From assembly GCA_022842185.1 (NCBI GenBank), contig JALHQB010000006.1:61381-125380 (forward strand): a DNA stretch of 64,000 nt. The letters run 5' to 3'. A program made the position numbers and the translations under genes. This DNA comes from Acetobacteraceae bacterium (lineage in GTDB: Bacteria; Pseudomonadota; Alphaproteobacteria; Acetobacterales; Acetobacteraceae). The notes under the pieces were generated by a model, which saw only the letters and a list, made by a program, of their open reading frames with translations, searched no databases and was not told the DNA's origin. Positions within the stretch are counted from its first letter, which is position 1; each line of letters opens with the position of its first letter. Positions 28,910 through 38,895 of the stretch are shown here, piece by piece.

Positions 28910-30950
28910 GCGCCTCCAGCACGATCCCCTCGGTCAGGATCTGCGGCAGGATGCGCGGCGTCCGCGCGCCGGCCGGGTAGAACAGGTACAGCGGCACCCC
29001 GTCCCGGCCCTGGGCGCGCAGGGCGGCGGTGATCGCCGGGTCGCCGCGCGTCCAATCCCCCGTCAGCACTGTGACGCCGCCGGACGCGAAGGCGCCGCGC
29101 ACCGCATCGGTGGACAAGGCCAGCCGTTCATTGACCTTGCAGGTGATGCACCAGGCTGCGGTCAGGTTGACGAAGACCGGCCGGCCATCCGCCAGCAGGG
29201 CCGCGACCCGCGCCTCGGACCAGGCTTCGCCCTCGGCGGCGGCCCGTGCGGCGGGGGCCGGCGTCGCGTGCAGCACCGGCAGCAGCGCCAGCGCGCCGAC
29301 CACCGCCACACCGCCCACCAACCGCCCCAGACGCCCGCCCGACGCCTGCGCCAAGCCCAGCGCCCAGGCGGCGAACCCGATCAACACGGCGCCGACCAGC
29401 GCCAGCAGCACCGCCGGCGGCCCGGCCTGTTCCGCCAGCACCCAGACCAGCCAGGCGGCCGCGCCATACATCGGGAAGGCGAGGCCCTGCTTCAGCCGAT
29501 CCATCCACGCGCCCGGCTTCGGCAGCACGCGCGCCAGCCCAGGTGCTGCGCCCAGCAGCGCATAGGGCAGCGCGAGGCCCAGCCCCATCGCGCCGAACAC
29601 CGCCAGCGCCTCGATCGCGCCCAGGCCCAACGCCGCGCCGATCGCCGCCGCCATGAACGGCGCGGTGCAGGGCGTGGCGACCAGCACCGCCAGCACCCCG
29701 GTGAAGAACGACCCGCCATGCCCGCCGCGCCCGGCCAGCGCCCCGCCGGCCGCCACCGGCCCACCCACGGTGAAGACGCCCGACAGGTTCAGCCCGACCG
29801 CCAGCATCAACCACGCCATGGCGCCGACGAAGACCGGGGAGGTGAACTGGAACCCCCAGCCCGCCACGCCGCCGGCCGCGCGCAGCCCGATCATCAGCCC
29901 CCCCAGCGCGAGGAAGGACAGCACCACCCCGGCCGTATAAGACGCCGCATGCGCCCGCACCGCCCCGCGCCCCGCGCCGGACAGCCGCGCCAGGGCAACC
30001 GCCTTCATCGCCAGGATCGGGAAGACGCAGGGCATCAAGTTCAGGATCAGCCCGCCGAGCAGTGCGAACAGCATCGCCTGCCACAAGGCCAGCCCGCCGG
30101 CGGTCGCCTGTGGCACCGGCCCCGGCGGCGCCGAGACGCTGTAGGCGCCGCGCAGCCCGGTGGCGTCGGTGATGGCGACCACGCCCTCGATCGCCGCGGG
30201 CAGCGGTTCCGCCCGCGCGCGCGTCAGGCCCAGTCGCAGCACGCCGTCCCGTACTGTCATCGGTTGCGGCGCGGCGTTGTCGAGGAGGTTGATCTCGCGG
30301 GGGAAGAAGAACGCGTCCCGCACCGCGCCGGGCGCGATGTCGGGGCCGATGATCTCGATCGCGCCCTGCAGGCCCTCGAAGCCGGCCCGTGCGGTGAAGA
30401 CGCCGGCGCGGGGTTCGGCGGCCTCGGCGGCGGTGAAGATCGGGCCGGTAGCCGGGTCGGGGCGGGCGGTGGCCGCCACCGGGATGTCGAGCCGGAAGGC
30501 GCCCTCCTCGGGGATGCAGACCTGTTCGCAGATCAGCCAGGTGGCGTCGGCGGCGACGGTGAAGGTCTCGCCGGGCCGCAGAGACGCTGGCGGGGTGACC
30601 GGGATGGTGAAGACCGCCTCGCCGCCCTCATAGCCATAATTCACCAGCGGCCCGAACGGGATGCGCTGCGGCGCGGGGAAACGCATGGCACCCGCGGTGG
30701 CGCCTTCGGGCAGCGCCAGGGTGACCTCCGGCGGCTGCCCGGCATCGCCGGGATTGGTCCAATAGGTGTGCCAGCCCGGCGCAAGGCGCTGACGCAGCGC
30801 CAGCCGGAAGGGCTGCCCCGGGGCGATGGCCGCCTGGTCGGCGATCAGCGTCACGGTGGCGCGGGGCGAGGTGACGGGCGCGCTTTCCCCCGCCCACGCC
30901 GCGGGGGCGGTAGCCACGAGGGCGGCGAGCAAGGCGAAGCGACGCATCAT
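28881..30950 (-). CDS. Protein-disulfide reductase, DsbD/ScsB family
   Basis: 689 residues with a signal peptide (MMRRFALLAALVATAPAAWA). Carries electrons from cytoplasmic thioredoxin across the membrane to periplasmic partners. The N-terminal periplasmic domain has Cys141 and Cys145 (WLICEQVCIPEE); the membrane domain has the paired redox cysteines in LNLMPCVFPILAMK and VATPCTAPFMAAA; the C-terminal thioredoxin-like domain has C601-I-T-C604 in AAWCITCKVN. All three cysteine pairs are present, so it should be active. The large N-terminal domain is closer to ScsB than to E. coli DsbD. No dsb partner gene nearby. Confidence 0.92.
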   Translation of the reverse strand: MMRRFALLAALVATAPAAWAGESAPVTSPRATVTLIADQAAIAPGQPFRLALRQRLAPGWHTYWTNPGDAGQPPEVTLALPEGATAGAMRFPAPQRIPFGPLVNYGYEGGEAVFTIPVTPPASLRPGETFTVAADATWLICEQVCIPEEGAFRLDIPVAATARPDPATGPIFTAAEAAEPRAGVFTARAGFEGLQGAIEIIGPDIAPGAVRDAFFFPREINLLDNAAPQPMTVRDGVLRLGLTRARAEPLPAAIEGVVAITDATGLRGAYSVSAPPGPVPQATAGGLALWQAMLFALLGGLILNLMPCVFPILAMKAVALARLSGAGRGAVRAHAASYTAGVVLSFLALGGLMIGLRAAGGVAGWGFQFTSPVFVGAMAWLMLAVGLNLSGVFTVGGPVAAGGALAGRGGHGGSFFTGVLAVLVATPCTAPFMAAAIGAALGLGAIEALAVFGAMGLGLALPYALLGAAPGLARVLPKPGAWMDRLKQGLAFPMYGAAAWLVWVLAEQAGPPAVLLALVGAVLIGFAAWALGLAQASGGRLGRLVGGVAVVGALALLPVLHATPAPAARAAAEGEAWSEARVAALLADGRPVFVNLTAAWCITCKVNERLALSTDAVRGAFASGGVTVLTGDWTRGDPAITAALRAQGRDGVPLYLFYPAGARTPRILPQILTEGIVLEALTAPGATGS

Positions 30951-31227
30951 GGAGGCGCATGAAGGGCGTCCCGGCGTCCGGCGCAAGGCTTTCTTCGCGG
31001 AATAACGCCTCCCGCGCGGCGATAGAGCCCTTCGCGGCGATTGCGCGGCGCCCGCGTCGGGCATGTCCGAGAGTCGGTTTGGAAAGACCGGCACCGGCCC
31101 GCACCCGCACCTGGCCACCCAACGACAATAGGCTGAACAGGGTGGCCGGGTCGGGTACGGGGCCGCGGCGCTGGAGTCACGCCTTTCGGCGCGATTCCAA
31201 AATGCTTCCCAGCGGTCGCGGCCAGCG

Positions 31228-31944
31228 TCACTCCAGAACGCTGCTCTCCCACGCGGCATCCGTGATGGCCGGGTGGCGGCGCAGTTCCGCCAGCACCGTC
31301 TCGATCTCGCGCGACACGACGGCGGTGCTGACCAGCACGGCCACCACCTCGACCGCCCCATCGCCGCGCGGGACCACCTCGACATCCGCGACCGGGTATT
31401 TCGCCGCCTGCAATCGCTCGATCAGATGGCGGCGGACCACCGGCAGGCTGGCGGGCCCGGTCGTCACGCGGACCTCGTTGTGCGTCTCGATCCGCGCCAG
31501 GTTGAGCGGGCGGCGTTCGACCCAGGTCACCAGCGGCAGCAGCAGCGTATTGCCGGCCAGCACGAAGGCGGTGATCAGCATTGCCTCGATCACCAGATCC
31601 GACCCGGCGGCGGCGCCGATCGCCCCGGACCCCCACAGCGTCGCCGCGGTGTTCAGGCCGCGCACATTCGTGCCGTCCTTCATGATGACCCCGGCGCCGA
31701 GGAAGCCGATGCCGGACACCACGTAGGAGATGACGCGCACCGCCTCGGCATCGCCGGCCAGGCGCTGGCCGATATCGACGAAGGCCGCGGCGCCCACGGC
31801 GACCAGCGTGTTCGTGCGCAGCCCGGCGCTGCGCTGGCGGAACTGCCGTTCGATGCCGACCAGCGTCCCGCAGACGAAGGCGACGAACAGGCTGAAGGCG
31901 CTGTCGAGGATCGGCAGGAGGTGAATGGTGTGGAGGAAGGCCAA
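31228..31944 (-). CDS. MgtC/SapB-family membrane protein
   Basis: 238 residues from a TTG at 31944. Four to five N-terminal helices hold the family signature (LFVAFVCGTLVGIERQF, RTNTLVAVGAAAFV, YVVSGIGFLGAGVIMKDG, RGLNTAATLWGSGAIGAAAG), followed by a soluble ACT-like C-terminal domain (about 150-238). MgtC proteins are linked to growth at low Mg2+ and control of membrane ATPase activity. The frame is open to ATG 32031, but that would add 29 Arg/Pro-rich residues not seen in the family. The ribosome site is weak for both. Confidence 0.87.
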   Translation of the reverse strand: MAFLHTIHLLPILDSAFSLFVAFVCGTLVGIERQFRQRSAGLRTNTLVAVGAAAFVDIGQRLAGDAEAVRVISYVVSGIGFLGAGVIMKDGTNVRGLNTAATLWGSGAIGAAAGSDLVIEAMLITAFVLAGNTLLLPLVTWVERRPLNLARIETHNEVRVTTGPASLPVVRRHLIERLQAAKYPVADVEVVPRGDGAVEVVAVLVSTAVVSREIETVLAELRRHPAITDAAWESSVLE

Positions 31945-32063
31945 GGGCTGAACCGTCAGGGAGCGAGGATGAACGGCGGTTTCCCTAGCACGGCCGGGGC
32001 GGCGGGGGGACGGGTGCCTTGAAACCGTCATGCCGGCCGATGGCATTGCCGCCTGAACGCAGA

Positions 32064-32085
32064 AAGGGCGCCCTGCGGCGCCCTT
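32064..32085 (-). terminator. Terminator-like hairpin downstream of hppA
   Basis: AAGGGCGCC-CTGC-GGCGCCCTT stem; on the minus strand it runs into TCTGCGTT. It lies just past repeat C1, about 150 bases beyond the hppA stop. Confidence 0.6.
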
Positions 32086-32108
32086 CCAAACCCATCCCGC
32101 CCCCACTT

Positions 32109-32230
32109 CGGATCGCGGCCAAGCCCCGATCCGGAAGCGCAGGGCGCGACCGCGCCCAGACCAACTTCAGCCGCCGGCGCGCCAGTCCGGGGCGCGAAAG
32201 CCAAGCGCGCGGATGCACGCGCCGGCGCTT
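32109..32230 (-). repeat. Repeat C, copy 1
   Basis: About 120 bases starting nine bases after the hppA stop. In minus-strand reading: AAGCGCCGGCGCG, CGCGCTTGGCT, GGTCTGGGCGCGGTCGCGC, TGCGCTTCCGGATC, ending with the stem CGGATCG.GGC..GCC.CGATCCG (32133-32109). It matches the sequence after ettA (38661-38782) in the same orientation relative to the gene. Confidence 0.8.
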
Positions 32231-32238
32231 GAGGCCAA

Positions 32239-34362
32239 CTAACTATGCGCTAGCATCGCCAACAACAGCAGCGCCACGATATTGGTGATCTTGATCATCG
32301 GGTTTACCGCCGGACCGGCAGTGTCCTTGTACGGATCTCCCACGGTATCGCCGGTCACCGCCGCCTTGTGCGCCTCGGACCCCTTGCCGCCATGGTGCCC
32401 GTCCTCGATGTACTTCTTCGCATTGTCCCATGCGCCACCACCGGTGGTCATCGACACCGCGACGAAGAAGCCGTTGACGATCACGCCCAGCAGCATCGCG
32501 CCCAGTGCCGCGAAGGCCTGCGCCTTGCCCGCCACCGCCTGGATGCCGAAATAGATCACCAGCGGTGACAGCACCGGCAGCAGCGACGGGATGATCATCT
32601 CCTTGATCGCTGCCTTGGTCAGCATGTCCACCGCGCGGCCGTAATCCGGCTTCTCGGTGCCGGCCATGATGCCCGGCTTCTCGCGGAACTGGCGGCGGAC
32701 TTCCTCCACCACCGACATCGCCGCGCGACCGACCGCCGTCATGGCCATGCCGCCGAACAGGTACGGCAGCATGCCGCCGAACAGCAGGCCCACGACGACG
32801 TAGGGGTTGGCCAGCGAGAAGTCGATCGCCGTCACGCCCAAGAAGTACGGATACGTCGCCGCATTGGTGATGAAGTAGTTGAGGTCCTGCGTGTACGCCG
32901 CGAAAAGCACCACCGCACCCAGGGCGGCGGACCCGATCGCATACCCCTTGGTCACCGCCTTGGTGGTGTTGCCCACCGCGTCCAGCGCATCGGTGGTCTG
33001 GCGGATTTCCTTGGGCAGTCCAGCCATTTCGGCAATGCCGCCGGCATTGTCGGTCACCGGCCCGAAGGCATCCAACGCCACCACCATCCCCGCCAGTGCA
33101 AGCATCGTCGTGACGGCGATGGCAATGCCATACAGCCCGGCCAGGGCGTAGGAGACCAAGATGCCGGCGATGATCACCAGCGCCGGCAGGGCGGTGGATT
33201 CCATCGAAACGGCGAGCCCGCGGATCACATTGGTGCCGTGGCCCGTCACGGAACTCTCCGCGATCGACTTCACCGGGCGGAAATTCGTGCCGGTGTAGTA
33301 TTCGGTGATCCAGATGATCAGCCCGGTCACCGCCAGCCCGACCACGCCGCACAGGAACAGGTCCATCGCGCTGAACGTCGCCCCGGCCGCCGTCGCCGTG
33401 CCGGACCCGAAGATCAGGTAGGAGAGCGGCAGCAGCGCCACCAGCGACAGCACGCCGGTCACGGCAAAGCCGCGATACATCGCGCCCATGATGTTGTTGT
33501 TCGCCGGCAGCTTCACGAAATAGGTACCGACGATCGACGTCACGACGCAGACCCCGCCGATCGCCAGCGGGAAGATCATGCCCGCCCGCAGGAACTCCGT
33601 GCCCGCGAAGGCGATCGCCGCCAGCACCATGGTGGCGACCATTGTCACCGCGTATGTCTCGAACAGGTCGGCCGCCATGCCGGCGCAATCGCCGACATTG
33701 TCGCCGACATTGTCGGCGATGGTCGCCGGGTTGCGGGGGTCGTCCTCGGGGATGCCGGCCTCGACCTTGCCGACCATGTCGCCGCCGACATCGGCACCCT
33801 TGGTGAAGATGCCGCCGCCCAGCCGCGCGAAGATCGATATCAGCGAGGCACCGAAGCCCAGCGCCACCAGCGCATCGATCACCAGCCGCGAATTCGGCGC
33901 ATTGCCGCCGATCACCACCAGCAGGAAGAAGTAGACGGCCACGCCCAGCAGCGCGAGGCCCGCCACCAGCATCCCGGTGATCGCCCCCGACTTGAACGCG
34001 ACATCCAGCCCACCGGCGAGCGAGCCGATCGCCGCCTGCGCCGTGCGCAGATTGGCGCGCACCGACACGTTCATGCCGATGAAGCCGGCCGCTCCGGACA
34101 GGACAGCACCAACCAGGAACCCGATCGCCACCGTCATGCCCAGCCGCCAGGCGACCAGCACGAACAGCACCGCGCCAACCACCGCGATGGTGGTGTATTG
34201 CCGCTTCAGATAAGCGTTCGCGCCTTCCTGGATCGCCTTCGCGATCTCCTGCATGCGCTCATTGCCCGGGTCGCGGGACAGCACGTCCTTCGCGGTATAG
34301 ACGCCATAGGCGATGGAACACGCCCCAAGCGCGATCACGATGATCAGCCAAACGGTCAACAA
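32239..34362 (-). CDS. hppA: Membrane H+-translocating pyrophosphatase (K+-independent type)
   Basis: 707 residues, about 16 membrane helices. Couples PPi hydrolysis to proton pumping. Active-site segments: [40 protein letters not shown] and [18 protein letters not shown]. The GNTTKA motif has Lys where K+-dependent enzymes have Ala, which marks the K+-independent subfamily. Starts with TTG (34362; a second TTG follows): GGGGGAG lies eight bases upstream, a strong ribosome site that decides this unusual start. Followed by repeat C1 and a terminator. The soluble pyrophosphatase gene is the next gene upstream. Confidence 0.96.
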   Translation of the reverse strand: MLTVWLIIVIALGACSIAYGVYTAKDVLSRDPGNERMQEIAKAIQEGANAYLKRQYTTIAVVGAVLFVLVAWRLGMTVAIGFLVGAVLSGAAGFIGMNVSVRANLRTAQAAIGSLAGGLDVAFKSGAITGMLVAGLALLGVAVYFFLLVVIGGNAPNSRLVIDALVALGFGASLISIFARLGGGIFTKGADVGGDMVGKVEAGIPEDDPRNPATIADNVGDNVGDCAGMAADLFETYAVTMVATMVLAAIAFAGTEFLRAGMIFPLAIGGVCVVTSIVGTYFVKLPANNNIMGAMYRGFAVTGVLSLVALLPLSYLIFGSGTATAAGATFSAMDLFLCGVVGLAVTGLIIWITEYYTGTNFRPVKSIAESSVTGHGTNVIRGLAVSMESTALPALVIIAGILVSYALAGLYGIAIAVTTMLALAGMVVALDAFGPVTDNAGGIAEMAGLPKEIRQTTDALDAVGNTTKAVTKGYAIGSAALGAVVLFAAYTQDLNYFITNAATYPYFLGVTAIDFSLANPYVVVGLLFGGMLPYLFGGMAMTAVGRAAMSVVEEVRRQFREKPGIMAGTEKPDYGRAVDMLTKAAIKEMIIPSLLPVLSPLVIYFGIQAVAGKAQAFAALGAMLLGVIVNGFFVAVSMTTGGGAWDNAKKYIEDGHHGGKGSEAHKAAVTGDTVGDPYKDTAGPAVNPMIKITNIVALLLLAMLAHS

Positions 34363-34544
34363 AATGCGGACTCCCCCTCGGAATTGCGCGGCGCATCGCC
34401 GCCCGGGCCCATCTTTCGCAGGCCAAACGGAAGGCTAAGGGGGGAAGGGGAGACGGCGCAATGACACAGGATTCCGCTTCCTGCGGGCGGGAAGCGTGCG
34501 GTATAGGAAAATTATCAAAGTCTGGCGTCTTGGCTTGCGGAAAG

Positions 34545-34781
34545 CTTGGACGGGCTTTGCCCCTCCAAGCCACCCCACCAAAGGCTTAAGACCTTTGGAA
34601 ACCGTCACTTTGGGGTGGGCGTCGTGGTTCCCGACCGGTATGTCGGGCCCTGTCCGCTCATGGAGCGTTTGCCGATACCGCTGAACTGATCCCCATCAGG
34701 CGGGATCTTCTCCAAGTCGAGGTTTCCAAAGGCCTTAAGCCTTTGGTGGGGAGGTCCGGAGGGGGCAAAGCCCTCTCCGGC
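34545..34781. repeat. Dispersed repeat B, copy 5 (symmetric variant)
   Basis: Like copy 3: an imperfect TTGGACGGGCTTTGCCCCTCCAA outer stem, CCAAAGGCTTAAGACCTTTGG then AAACCGTCACTT, an unrelated middle, then CCAAAGGCCTTAAGCCTTTGG inverted and CCGGAGGGGGCAAAGCCCTCTCCGG. It lies 3' of ppa (stop 34880) and upstream of hppA. Apart from it, the 517-base gap 34363-34879 shows no gene. Confidence 0.87.
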
Positions 34782-34879
34782 TACCGTCGGCGCCCAGGCT
34801 CGTCACAAATGCCCAGCCCGGTTAAAGGCTTAAAATCTTAAAATGCTTTATCTTCAGCCACCCGAAGTCGCGCCCCGGG

Positions 34880-35407
34880 CTACTTCTTGGCGCGCTCGAT
34901 GGCCTCGACGATCAGCCGGCGCGCTTCCTCGGCGCCGCCCCAGCCCAGCACCTTCACCCACTTGCCGGGCTCGAGGTCCTTGTAGTGCTCGAAAAAGTGC
35001 TGGATCTGGTCGAGCGTGATCTTCGGCAGGTCCGTGTGGTTCTGCACATCGGCGTAACGCTGCGTCAGCTTGGCCGATGGCACCGCGATGATCTTCTCGT
35101 CCCCGCCGCCGTCGTCCTCCATGCGCAGCACGCCCACGGGGCGGACATTGATGACCGCGCCGGGGATGATCGGGCGGGTATTGGCCACCAGCACATCGAT
35201 CGGGTCGCCATCCTCGGACAGCGTGTGCGGGACGAAGCCGTAATTCCCAGGGTAGCGCATCGGCGTGTACAGGAAGCGGTCGACGAACAGCGTGCCGGCC
35301 TCCTTGTCCATCTCATACTTGATGGGTTCGCCGCCGACCGGCACCTCGATGATGACGTTGACGTCCTCGGGCGGGTTCTTGCCGATCGCGATGGCGTCGA
35401 TACGCAT
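34880..35407 (-). CDS. ppa: Inorganic pyrophosphatase (soluble, family I)
   Basis: 175 residues, normal length. Hydrolyses cytoplasmic PPi with Mg2+. Family I marks: [34 protein letters not shown] and the metal-binding [18 protein letters not shown] precedes the ATG at 35407. The membrane pyrophosphatase follows on the same strand, so two enzymes for one substrate sit together, separated by a B repeat. Confidence 0.97.
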   Translation of the reverse strand: MRIDAIAIGKNPPEDVNVIIEVPVGGEPIKYEMDKEAGTLFVDRFLYTPMRYPGNYGFVPHTLSEDGDPIDVLVANTRPIIPGAVINVRPVGVLRMEDDGGGDEKIIAVPSAKLTQRYADVQNHTDLPKITLDQIQHFFEHYKDLEPGKWVKVLGWGGAEEARRLIVEAIERAKK

Positions 35408-35520
35408 GAATTGAGTCTCCGTGGGGCTTCGCGCCGGCTGGTAGCAGACTGCGGCGGCGGGGCCAATCGCAGTGCAGCATGACCTTGCGCGGCGGGCCGG
35501 CGGCGGCAAGTCTCCTTGTC

Positions 35521-36777
35521 ATGACCAGCGCCGCCCGCATCGCCTTCGCCGCCGACATCGCCGCCCGGGCGCCGGAGGTCGTCGCCATGACGCGGCGGCT
35601 GATGGCGGTGCCGTCACCCAATCCGCCCGGCGACGTCGCGGCCTGCGCCGAGGAAGCCGCGGCCCTGCTGCGGGACGTGGCCCCGGATGCCGAGGTCACG
35701 CTGCATGCCACGTCCGCGGAGGTCACCAACGTCGTCGCCCGCATCGCCGGTGCCGCGCCGGGGCGCCTGCTGGCCTTCAACGGCCACCTCGACACCTATC
35801 CGGTGAATGAGGCGCTGCCCTGGACGGTGGACCCGCTGCGCGGGGATGTGCGGGACGGCAGGCTTTATGGCCGGGGTGCGGCCGACATGAAGGGCGGGAT
35901 CGCTGCCTCGATTCTCGCCTTCGCCGTGCTGGCGCGGCACCGCGCGGCGTGGCGGGGGGAAGCGGTGCTGACCCTGGCGGGCGATGAGGAATCGATGGGT
36001 CCGCTGGGGACAAAATGGCTGCTGGACCATGTGCCGGGCCTGAATCGGGCCGACGCCGTGATCATCGGCGATGCCGGCAGCCCCCGCGTGCTGCGCTTCG
36101 GGGAAAAGGGCTTCCTGTGGGTGGAGGTCGAGGCGACCGGCACCGCCGCGCATGGCGCGCATGTGCATCTGGGGGAGAATGCGATCGACCGGCTGCGGGT
36201 GGCACTCGATGCCGTGGTGCGGCTGCGGGACCTGCCAGCCGCCGCGCCGCAGGCCGTCACCGCGGCGATCGCCGCCGCCAAGCCGATGAGCGAGGTCCTG
36301 GCGGGGGTGGGGGAGGCGCATGTGCTCGGTTCCGTCACCGTCAATGTCGGGCGGATCGAAGGGGGCACCGCGCCCAACCTGGTCGCGGCATCCGCGCGGG
36401 CGGCCTGCGATATCCGCCTGCCGGTCGGCGTCACCTGTTCGGATGCGGAAGCGGCGCTGGCGGCGGGCCTGGGCGAGCTGCCCGGGATCACCTGGCGCAT
36501 CCTGCGCCGCTTCGAACCGAACCACACCGACCCGGCCGCCGATATCATCCTGCGCACCCACGCGGCTGCCGAGGCGGTGCTGGGCGGCGCCGTGGCGGTG
36601 AACATGCGCGTGGGCGGGTCGGACGCGCGCTGGTTCCGGTTGTTTGGGCTGCCCACCGTCGTCTATGGCCCAACGCCCCACAACATGGGGGGCGCGGATG
36701 AATGGGCCGATGTGGCGGAACTGGAAGCCGTCGCGCGGGTGCATGCGCTGGCGGCGTTTGATTTCCTCGCCGGCTGA
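35521..36777 (+). CDS. M20-family metallopeptidase (ArgE/DapE/CPG2-like)
   Basis: 418 residues. Two-zinc amidohydrolase: first metal motif FNGHLDTYPVNE (His, Asp), bridging Asp in YGRGAADMKGGIAASILAF, catalytic Glu pair in LTLAGDEESMGPLGT, and the last His in YGPTPHNMGGADEW. The lid/dimerisation domain lies between about residues 195 and 300 (GTAAHGAHVHLGENAID). The family includes acetylornithine deacetylase, succinyl-diaminopimelate desuccinylase and carboxypeptidase G2; the substrate is not decided by the sequence. Divergent from ppa. Confidence 0.9.
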   Translation: MTSAARIAFAADIAARAPEVVAMTRRLMAVPSPNPPGDVAACAEEAAALLRDVAPDAEVTLHATSAEVTNVVARIAGAAPGRLLAFNGHLDTYPVNEALPWTVDPLRGDVRDGRLYGRGAADMKGGIAASILAFAVLARHRAAWRGEAVLTLAGDEESMGPLGTKWLLDHVPGLNRADAVIIGDAGSPRVLRFGEKGFLWVEVEATGTAAHGAHVHLGENAIDRLRVALDAVVRLRDLPAAAPQAVTAAIAAAKPMSEVLAGVGEAHVLGSVTVNVGRIEGGTAPNLVAASARAACDIRLPVGVTCSDAEAALAAGLGELPGITWRILRRFEPNHTDPAADIILRTHAAAEAVLGGAVAVNMRVGGSDARWFRLFGLPTVVYGPTPHNMGGADEWADVAELEAVARVHALAAFDFLAG

Positions 36778-36797
36778 GGGCAATCAGGACGCTGCAT

Positions 36798-36870
36798 GGG
36801 CCTGTAGCTCAATGGTCAGAGCGGACCGCTCATAACGGTTTGGTTGCAGGTTCGAGTCCTGCCGGGCCCA
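36798..36870 (+). tRNA. tRNA-Ile2 (anticodon CAT, lysidine type)
   Basis: 73 bases, cloverleaf complete: acceptor GGGCCTG/CGGGCCC, D arm GCTC..GAGC, anticodon loop CTCATAA (CAT at 36831-36833), T arm GCAGG-TTCGAGT-CCTGC, discriminator A. CCA is not encoded. CAT could be Met or Ile2; bases C4-C5 with their G partners in the acceptor stem are those that TilS favours for lysidine modification, unlike elongator Met tRNA, so Ile (codon AUA) is preferred. Confidence 0.85.
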
Positions 36871-36969
36871 TGCCATCACGCCGCCGCGAACCCTGCGCTG
36901 CTTGGCGCAGGGCGGTCAGGCGGGTAGAACCCTGCCCGAACCCACAGCTCTGTCAGGTCCCCCCGCGCC

Positions 36970-38649
36970 ATGGCCGCCTATCAGTACGTCTATGTCATGA
37001 AAGACCTCACCAAGTCCTATCCGGGCGGGCGAGACATCTTCAAAGGCATCACCCTGTCCTTCCTGCCGGGCGTGAAGATCGGCGTGCTCGGCCCCAACGG
37101 CGCCGGCAAATCCACGCTGATGCGAATCATGGCCGGGCAGGACACGGAATATGGCGGCGAGGCCTGGAAGGCCGAGGGCGTGCGCGTGGGCTACCTGTCC
37201 CAGGAACCCGAACTCGACCCCAATCTGACGGTGGGTGAGAACGTCCGCCTCGCCTTCGCCGAGTTGAACGCCGCCATGGCGCGCTTCAACGAGATCTCCG
37301 AGAAATTCGCCGAGGAGATGACCGAGGACGAGATGAACACCCTGCTGGCCGAACAGGCCGAGTTGCAGGAGAAGATCGACGCCGCCGATGGCTGGGAGAT
37401 CGACCGCAAGGTGGAGATCGCGCTGGATGCCCTGCGCTGCCCGCCGCCCGACGCCGCTGTGACGCACCTTTCTGGTGGCGAGAAGCGGCGCGTCGCGCTG
37501 TGCCGGCTGCTGCTGGAAAAGCCTGACATGCTGCTGCTCGACGAACCGACCAACCACCTGGATGCGGAATCGGTGTCGTGGCTGGAACAGACGCTGAAAG
37601 CCTATACGGGCACCGTGCTGATCGTGACCCACGATCGCTACTTCCTCGACAACGTCACCACCTGGATTCTGGAAGTCGATCGCGGCCGCGGCATTCCGTA
37701 TGAAGGCAATTATTCGACCTATCTGGAACAGAAGCGCAAGCGCCTGTCGCAGGAAGAACGCGAGGAAAGCACGCGCCAGCGCCAGCTGGCCGAGGAACGC
37801 GACTGGATCGGCCGGTCGCCTTCGGCCCGCCAGGCAAAGTCCAAGGCGCGTGTCGCGGCCTATGAGGATCTGCTGCGCGCATCCCAGGACAAGGCGCCCG
37901 ACCCCACCGAGATCGCCATCCCGCCCGCGCCGCGCCTGGGCAACACGGTCATCGTCGCCGATGCGGTGTCCAAGGGCTTCGGCGACCGGCTGCTGATCGA
38001 CAACCTGACCTTCAAATTGCCGCCGGGCGGCATCGTCGGCGTCATCGGGCCGAACGGCGCGGGCAAGACCACGCTGTTCAAGATGATCATGGAACGCGAG
38101 ACGCCGGACGCCGGCACCATGACCGTGGGTGACAGCGTGCAGCTCGGCTATGTGGACCAGAGCCGCGACACGCTCGATGACACCAAGTCCGTCTGGCAGG
38201 AAATCTCGGGCGGCGAGGACGTCATCACCATCGGCAAGCGCGCCGTCCCCTCCCGCGCCTACTGCGCCGCCTTCAACTTCAAGGGCGGCGACCAGCAGAA
38301 GCGCGTCGGGTCGCTGTCGGGCGGCGAGCGCAACCGCGTCCATCTCGCGAAGATGCTGAAGAAGGAGCACAACGTGCTCCTGCTCGACGAACCGACCAAC
38401 GATCTGGACGTCGAAACCCTGCGCGCGCTGGAAAACGCGCTGATGGAATTCGCCGGCTGCGCGGTGATCATCTCGCATGACCGCTTCTTCCTCGATCGCC
38501 TGGCGACGCACATCCTCGCCTTTGAAGGCGACAGCCATGTCGAATGGTTCGAGGGCAACTTCGAATCCTACGAGGAAGACAAGCGGCGCCGGCTTGGCGA
38601 TCACGCGACCGACCCGCACCGGATCAAGTACAAGCCGCTCGCGCGCTGA
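36970..38649 (+). CDS. ettA: Energy-dependent translational throttle protein EttA (ABC-F)
   Basis: 559 residues, matching EttA. Two ABC cassettes without membrane domains: Walker A GPNGAGKST and GPNGAGKTT, signatures LSGGEKRR and LSGGERNR, Walker B LLLDEPTNHLD and LLLDEPTNDLD. The arm (about residues 95-140, EMTEDEMNTLLAEQAELQEK) and the linker with ERDWIGRSPSARQAKSKARV are EttA-type. Binds the ribosomal E site and gates early elongation according to ATP/ADP. Lies 99 bases after the tRNA; followed directly by repeat C2. Confidence 0.95.
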   Translation: MAAYQYVYVMKDLTKSYPGGRDIFKGITLSFLPGVKIGVLGPNGAGKSTLMRIMAGQDTEYGGEAWKAEGVRVGYLSQEPELDPNLTVGENVRLAFAELNAAMARFNEISEKFAEEMTEDEMNTLLAEQAELQEKIDAADGWEIDRKVEIALDALRCPPPDAAVTHLSGGEKRRVALCRLLLEKPDMLLLDEPTNHLDAESVSWLEQTLKAYTGTVLIVTHDRYFLDNVTTWILEVDRGRGIPYEGNYSTYLEQKRKRLSQEEREESTRQRQLAEERDWIGRSPSARQAKSKARVAAYEDLLRASQDKAPDPTEIAIPPAPRLGNTVIVADAVSKGFGDRLLIDNLTFKLPPGGIVGVIGPNGAGKTTLFKMIMERETPDAGTMTVGDSVQLGYVDQSRDTLDDTKSVWQEISGGEDVITIGKRAVPSRAYCAAFNFKGGDQQKRVGSLSGGERNRVHLAKMLKKEHNVLLLDEPTNDLDVETLRALENALMEFAGCAVIISHDRFFLDRLATHILAFEGDSHVEWFEGNFESYEEDKRRRLGDHATDPHRIKYKPLAR

Positions 38650-38660
38650 TTTTCCGCCGC

Positions 38661-38782
38661 AAGCGCCGGCGCGCACATGCGTGCGCTTGGCTGACGCGCC
38701 TTGCGCTGGCGCTTTGATCTCGGCTGTTGGTCTGGGCGCGGTCGCGCGTTGCGCTCCCGGATTGCGGCGCGGCCGCAATCCG
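38661..38782 (+). repeat. Repeat C, copy 2
   Basis: Begins 11 bases after the ettA stop: AAGCGCCGGCGCG, GTGCGCTTGGCT, GGTCTGGGCGCGGTCGCGC, TGCGCTCCCGG, ending with the perfect stem CGGATTGCGGC-GCG-GCCGCAATCCG (38758-38782). Compared with copy 1, a T-A pair in this stem is C-G there, i.e. both arms changed together. The rest of the gap to 38895 has no gene. Confidence 0.8.
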
Positions 38783-38895
38783 ATGGCACTGACTTGTCTC
38801 AAGTGCCGTGGCCCCCATGCGGGCTTGGAGTCCGGCTTCGCCTCAGGCGTAGGCGCGCGGGTCCGTGTGTTTTGCTGCGGTCCTGACGGCGCGCG

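Noticed and set aside
36798..36870. Calling the CAT-anticodon tRNA as methionine tRNA
   Set aside because: Acceptor bases C4 and C5 paired to G agree with lysidine-modified Ile2 tRNA and differ from elongator Met; initiator features (C1 mismatch, three G-C pairs in the anticodon stem) are absent.
36916..38802. Long minus-strand frame of over 600 codons
   Set aside because: Mirror of ettA; no motifs.
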